A stretch of DNA of 32,886 bases from Acidobacteriaceae bacterium (lineage in GTDB: Bacteria; Acidobacteriota; Terriglobia; Terriglobales; Acidobacteriaceae). The notes under the pieces were generated by a model. That model worked only from the letters and a program-made list of their open reading frames with translations, searched no databases and had not been told where the DNA came from. The stretch is taken from assembly GCA_003151155.1 (NCBI GenBank), contig PLWX01000121.1, positions 61,079 through 93,964 of the forward strand, read 5' to 3'. This document shows positions 29,344-32,886 of this stretch, one piece after another (the first letter of the stretch is position 1; every line of letters begins with the position of its first letter). Both the position numbers and the translations under genes were made by a program.

Positions 29344-31671
29344 ATGAGTGAGATGGATGAGATCGTCAAAGAATTCCTGGTAGAGAGCAATGAAGGCCTG
29401 GACCAGATGGATCGCGACCTGGTCGCGCTGGAAAAGGACCCTTCGGAGAAGAACCTGCTGGCGTCGATCTTTCGGGCGATTCACACGGTGAAGGGAACGA
29501 GCGGGGTACTGGGATTTCCGAAGATTGAGGCGGTGGCGCATGTGGGAGAGAGCCTGTTGAGTCGCATGCGGGACGGAAAACTGGTGCTGGATCCGGTGAT
29601 CACGAGTGGGCTGCTGAGCATGGTGGATGTATTACGGGAATTGCTGGGCAGTATAGGGAGCTGCGGAGAAGAAGGCTCACGTGATGTGCAGCCGGTAGTG
29701 TCGGTGCTGGGGGGACTGCTGGAAAGGAAGGCGGACGAAAAGCAAACGTCGCAAGACGCCGGCGCGGTACAAGTTCCCAAGGCGAAGGCGAAGAAGCGGG
29801 TGCGGAAGGCGGTCGCAGTTCCAGCGAAGGCCTTAGCAGATGAGCCGGGTATGGCCTATGGGGAAGGTCCTGACGGGGCCGATATGGCGAAAGATAGCGC
29901 AGCAGGGAACACAACCGCCGCGCCGGGGAGTGGGGAGAGTAGCGAAGGGAAAGGTCCGGCGATTTCGGCAAACAACATCCGGGTGGATGTAAGCCTGTTG
30001 GACAAGATGATGAACCTGGTGGGGGAACTGGTGCTGGCACGTAACCAGATCCTGCAATTCACGGGAAGCCAGCAGGACAGCGGCTTCGTGAGTACGGCGC
30101 AGCGTTTGAATTTGATCACGACCGAGTTGCAGGAGAGCGTGATGAAGACGCGCATGCAGCCGATCGGGAACATCTGGAATAAATTGCCGCGGGTGGTTCG
30201 CGACCTGGCACTGGCTTGCGGGAAAAAAGTACGGGTGGAGATGGATGGCGCGGATACGGAGCTCGACAAGACGATCATCGAGGCGATCAAGGACCCGTTG
30301 ACGCACATCGTGCGCAACGCGGTGGATCATGGCATCGAGATGCCGGGGGCGCGCCGGGAAAGCGGAAAGAAGAAGAAGGGCGATTGCTGTTGCGCGCGTA
30401 CCACGAAGGCGGGCAGGTCAACATCGAGATCAGCGACGACGGGGGCGGGATCGACCTGGGGGCGGTGCGGGAGAAGGCGGGTCAGAAGAGCCTGGTGAGC
30501 GTTGAGCAGGTGGCGCGGATGAGCGAACGCGAACGGTTGAACCTGATCTTCCTACCGGGATTTTCGACTGCTCGCGAGGTCACGAACATTTCTGGCCGCG
30601 GGGTTGGCATGGACGTGGTGAAGACCAACATCGAGAAGATTGGCGGCACAGTCGATCTGCAGAGCCTGGAAGGCAAAGGCACGACACTGAAGATCAAGAT
30701 CCCGCTGACGCTGGCGATTATCCCGGCGTTGATTGCGACCAGCGGGGGAGAATGGTTCGCGATTCCGCAAGTCAGCCTGTTGGAACTGGTGCGACTGGAA
30801 GGCGACGCGGTCGCGAAGGGAATCGAGTATATCCACGGGGCCCCGGTGTACCGGTTGCGTGGGAACCTGCTGCCGCTGGTTTACCTGAATCGTGAATTGG
30901 GGCTGGCGTTGCCCGACAAAAGGGAAACGGCTTTGACGTCGCGTCCGGACGAAGACAGCGATGCCGAGAGCGGTCTCGAAGTCAATATCGTGGTATTGCA
31001 GGCGGACGATCGCCAGTTTGGGGTGGTGGTTGATGAGATCAACGACACCGAAGAGATCGTGGTGAAACCGTTGAGCAATTTATTGAAAGGGCTGTCGTGC
31101 TTTGCGGGGGCAACCATCATGGGCGACGGGACGGTGGCGCTCATCCTGGACGTGATGGGGTTGGCGCAACAGGCCAGCGTGATCACCGAACTGCGAGACC
31201 GGTCGGTGAACCAGGTGCATACCAAGCTGGACGAGTTGCATGCGAATGCGGCGGCGTGGCTACTGGTCCGGATCGGCGACGAAGGACGGGTAGCGATTCC
31301 GCTGGGCAGCGTCGATCGACTGGAGGAGTTTGCGATTGCCGATGTCGAACATTCGGGCGGCGGTGAGGTCGTGCAATATCGAAGCCAGATCATGCCCCTG
31401 GTGCGCCTGGCACATCTGCTCAACCTGGCTCCCGCGGGAGACAGAGAGGTGTTGCCGGTGATTGTTTCCTCGAAGTCAGGCCGGAGTATCGGGCTAGTTG
31501 GTGGATCAGATCGAGGATGTCACGGAACAGCGCGTGAGCTTGAGCCGCAGCAAAGATCGAATGTACCTGCAGGGTTCGGCGGTGCTGTAACAGAAGGTGA
31601 CCGATCTGCTGGACGTGGATGCGGTGATGGCGACGGTGTGCGCGGAAAGTGCGGAGGGGATGTATGCCTGA
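29344..31671 (+). pseudogene. cheA: cheA chemotaxis histidine kinase, disrupted by two frameshifts and a late stop
   Basis: Reconstructed, this is a CheA kinase of about 775 codons that would phosphorylate CheY and CheB. Parts in order are an HPt domain with the phospho-accepting His47 (IHTVKGTSG), a variable linker, and a P3 dimerisation helix pair (SLLDKMMNLVGELVLARNQIL). The ATPase follows, with N-box HIVRNAVDHGIE and motifs DDGGGID and GRGVGMDVV. One CheW-like domain comes next, then apparently a second. Three lesions are seen. At about 30378-30380 one G appears missing, since an extra G restores KKKKGRLLLRAYHEGGQ. At 31500-31501 one G is extra, since its removal gives LVVDQIEDVTEQ. An in-frame TAA at 31588-31590 stands where CAA is expected. 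The two indels cancel, so the original frame returns. The lesions may be real decay or sequencing error. Confidence 0.85.
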
Positions 31672-32122
31672 AGAAAATGTGATCGCGCAGCAGTTCTGCA
31701 CGTTTTATCTCAACGGACTTTTCTTCGGAGTTGAAGTTGAGAAAGTGCAGGAGGTGATCCGCTACCAGGCGATGACGCGCGTACCCCGGGCCGCCGAGGT
31801 GATTGGAGGATTGATCAACCTGCGGGGGCAGATCGTAACCGCGATCGACCTGCGGAAGCGGCTGGATATGGAGTCGCGACCGGCGGACCGCAAGCCGATG
31901 AACGTGGTGGTGCGGACCGACGATGGAGCGGTGAGCCTGCTGGTGGATGAGATCGGCGATGTGGTGGAAGTTTCGCCAGGCACGTTCGAGGCGCCTCCGG
32001 AAACGTTATTGGGCGCAGCACGGCGCATGACGTGCGGGGTGTACAAGCTCGACGGGCAATTGCTGCATGCGGTGGACCTGGATGCGGTGTTGCAGATCGA
32101 TGGCACGCGACAAGTGAACTGA
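31664..32122 (+). CDS. cheW: CheW chemotaxis coupling protein
   Basis: A 152-residue adaptor that links chemoreceptors to CheA in polar arrays. QFCTFYLNGLFFGVEVEKVQEVIR is the first beta subdomain. VPRAAEVIGGLINLRGQIVTAIDLRKRL is the hallmark region with the receptor-contact arginine, and VSLLVDEIGDVVEV follows as the second subdomain. ATG 31664 has GGAGGGG at 31653-31659 and overlaps the cheA stop by eight bases, so the two are translationally coupled. It is intact, in contrast to cheA, and precedes cheY by 17 bases. Confidence 0.95.
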   Translation: MPEENVIAQQFCTFYLNGLFFGVEVEKVQEVIRYQAMTRVPRAAEVIGGLINLRGQIVTAIDLRKRLDMESRPADRKPMNVVVRTDDGAVSLLVDEIGDVVEVSPGTFEAPPETLLGAARRMTCGVYKLDGQLLHAVDLDAVLQIDGTRQVN

Positions 32123-32139
32123 TGCAGAGGAGATGCAAG

Positions 32140-32517
32140 ATGCGCGCAATGATCGTGGACGATTCATCCGCCATGCGGGCGTTTCTGAGGATGATCCTGA
32201 AATCGGCGGGCTTCGAAGTGACGGAGGCTCGCAATGGCAAGGAGGCATTGCAGGCCTTGCAATCGGATGAGCTTCCGGACGTGCTGTTGCTGGATTGGAA
32301 CATGCCGGAAATGGATGGCCTCGAGATGCTGCGCCCGATGCGAGCGAACGTCCGCTGTAACGCCATCAAGGTGATGATGGTGACGACGGAAACGGAGATG
32401 GTGGAGATGTCGCGTGCGCTGGGAGCCGGCGCCGATGAATACGTGATGAAGCCGTTTAATCGCGAAGTGATTCTCGACAAGCTGGAACTTCTCGGACTGA
32501 CACCGCAGGCGCTATGA
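32140..32517 (+). CDS. cheY: CheY response regulator
   Basis: A 125-residue single-domain receiver that carries the chemotaxis signal to the flagellar or pilus motor. AMIVDDSS has the acidic pair (Asp7, Asp8). [12 protein letters not shown] has the phospho-accepting Asp52, MVTTETE the switch Thr, and YVMKPF the conserved Lys104. The length is that of CheY with no output domain. ATG 32140 has GGAG at 32129-32132 seven bases upstream. The stop overlaps the cheB start as ATGA. The gene is intact. Confidence 0.95.
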   Translation: MRAMIVDDSSAMRAFLRMILKSAGFEVTEARNGKEALQALQSDELPDVLLLDWNMPEMDGLEMLRPMRANVRCNAIKVMMVTTETEMVEMSRALGAGADEYVMKPFNREVILDKLELLGLTPQAL

Positions 32518-32886
32518 ATCGTATACGCGTATTGATCGTGGATGATTCGGTGGTGATCCGGTCGCTGTTGCGGCAGGTGCTGGCGTGCGAAGCGGACATC
32601 GAAGTGGTAGGCGTGGCGGCGAATGGAAAGATTGCGCTGCAGATGCTCGACCAGGTATCTCCCGAACTGGTGACGCTGGATATCGAGATGCCGGAGATGA
32701 ATGGGCTGGAGACGCTGGCGGCGTTGCGGCGGACGCATCCAAAGCTGCCGGTGATTATGTTCAGCACATTAACGGAGCGCGGAGCGGTCGCAACCCTGGA
32801 AGCGTTTTCGCTGGGAGCTTCGGATTACGTGACCAAGCCTTCGAATGCGAGGCCTGGCGGGCAAGGGATGGAAGCGATCCGGATGC
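32514..32886 (+). CDS. cheB: CheB receptor methylesterase/deamidase, truncated by window edge
   Basis: Its first 124 codons are visible: a receiver domain with VLIVDDS (Asp10, Asp11), [13 protein letters not shown] (phospho-accepting Asp56), [11 protein letters not shown] and SDYVTKPSN (conserved Lys). This [10 protein letters not shown]...SDYVTKPS wording is typical of CheB receivers rather than CheY. The methylesterase catalytic domain, which removes methyl groups from chemoreceptors to reset adaptation, would lie beyond the window. ATG 32514 overlaps the cheY stop in an ATGA, the classic coupled arrangement. It completes the cheA-cheW-cheY-cheB order. Confidence 0.92.
   Translation, partial: MNRIRVLIVDDSVVIRSLLRQVLACEADIEVVGVAANGKIALQMLDQVSPELVTLDIEMPEMNGLETLAALRRTHPKLPVIMFSTLTERGAVATLEAFSLGASDYVTKPSNARPGGQGMEAIRM

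Overview
The window reads as a chromosomal segment of a Gram-negative bacterium with moderately high GC. The gene families suggest Acidobacteriota, probably class Terriglobia (Koribacter-like). This is an inference from family resemblance: a stand-alone AmmeMemoRadiSam radical SAM enzyme, a fused LptF-LptG permease, DUF885 and PF04185 secreted hydrolases, a cysteine/histidine N-terminal protein family I associate with Acidobacteria, and intergenic GGGCTAAAGCCC / CGGCTGAAGCCG palindromes. I see no rRNA, tRNA, CRISPR array, integrase or transposase.

Layout. 1-5.4 kb: truncated purB (-) diverges from a MarR regulator and a CLC anion transporter (+), followed by a secreted DUF885 metallohydrolase that ends in a strong terminator. 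5.5-10 kb: an AmrS-like radical SAM enzyme (+) converges on a two-gene DUF1059 operon (-), then glmU (-) and a secreted protein of unknown function (-). 10-11.9 kb: a 640-base stretch with no convincing gene, then a bactofilin and a small methyltransferase (+). 11.9-19.3 kb: a tight minus-strand block that would be transcribed as lptFG fusion, GT-C glycosyltransferase, ABC exporter, methyltransferase, FAD-dependent reductase. All five products fit building, modifying or exporting envelope lipids. 19.5-24 kb: a GH57 glucan enzyme, then a TPM-domain protein, a nucleotidyltransferase-fold protein and LemA, translationally coupled or closely spaced and ending in a textbook terminator. 24-26.2 kb: an orphan phage-type GH108 lysozyme, palindromic repeats, a likely unannotated 35-residue membrane peptide with its own ribosome binding site and terminator, and a zinc-finger-like hypothetical. 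26.2-29 kb: a PF04185 phosphoesterase (+), an M19 'dipeptidase' whose metal site looks degenerate (-), and a cold-shock protein with a long leader (-). 29.3-32.9 kb: a chemotaxis operon cheA-cheW-cheY-cheB cut by the window edge. cheA carries two compensating frameshifts and a late stop.

The best candidates for something not well described are the five-gene envelope-lipid block, the TPM/nucleotidyltransferase/LemA operon, the disrupted cheA beside intact cheW/cheY/cheB, and the M19 protein that lacks its usual metal ligands. Several genes have a -10-like hexamer 7-8 bases before the start codon and no Shine-Dalgarno, which suggests leaderless mRNAs. All functions are read from sequence motifs; no database search was run.
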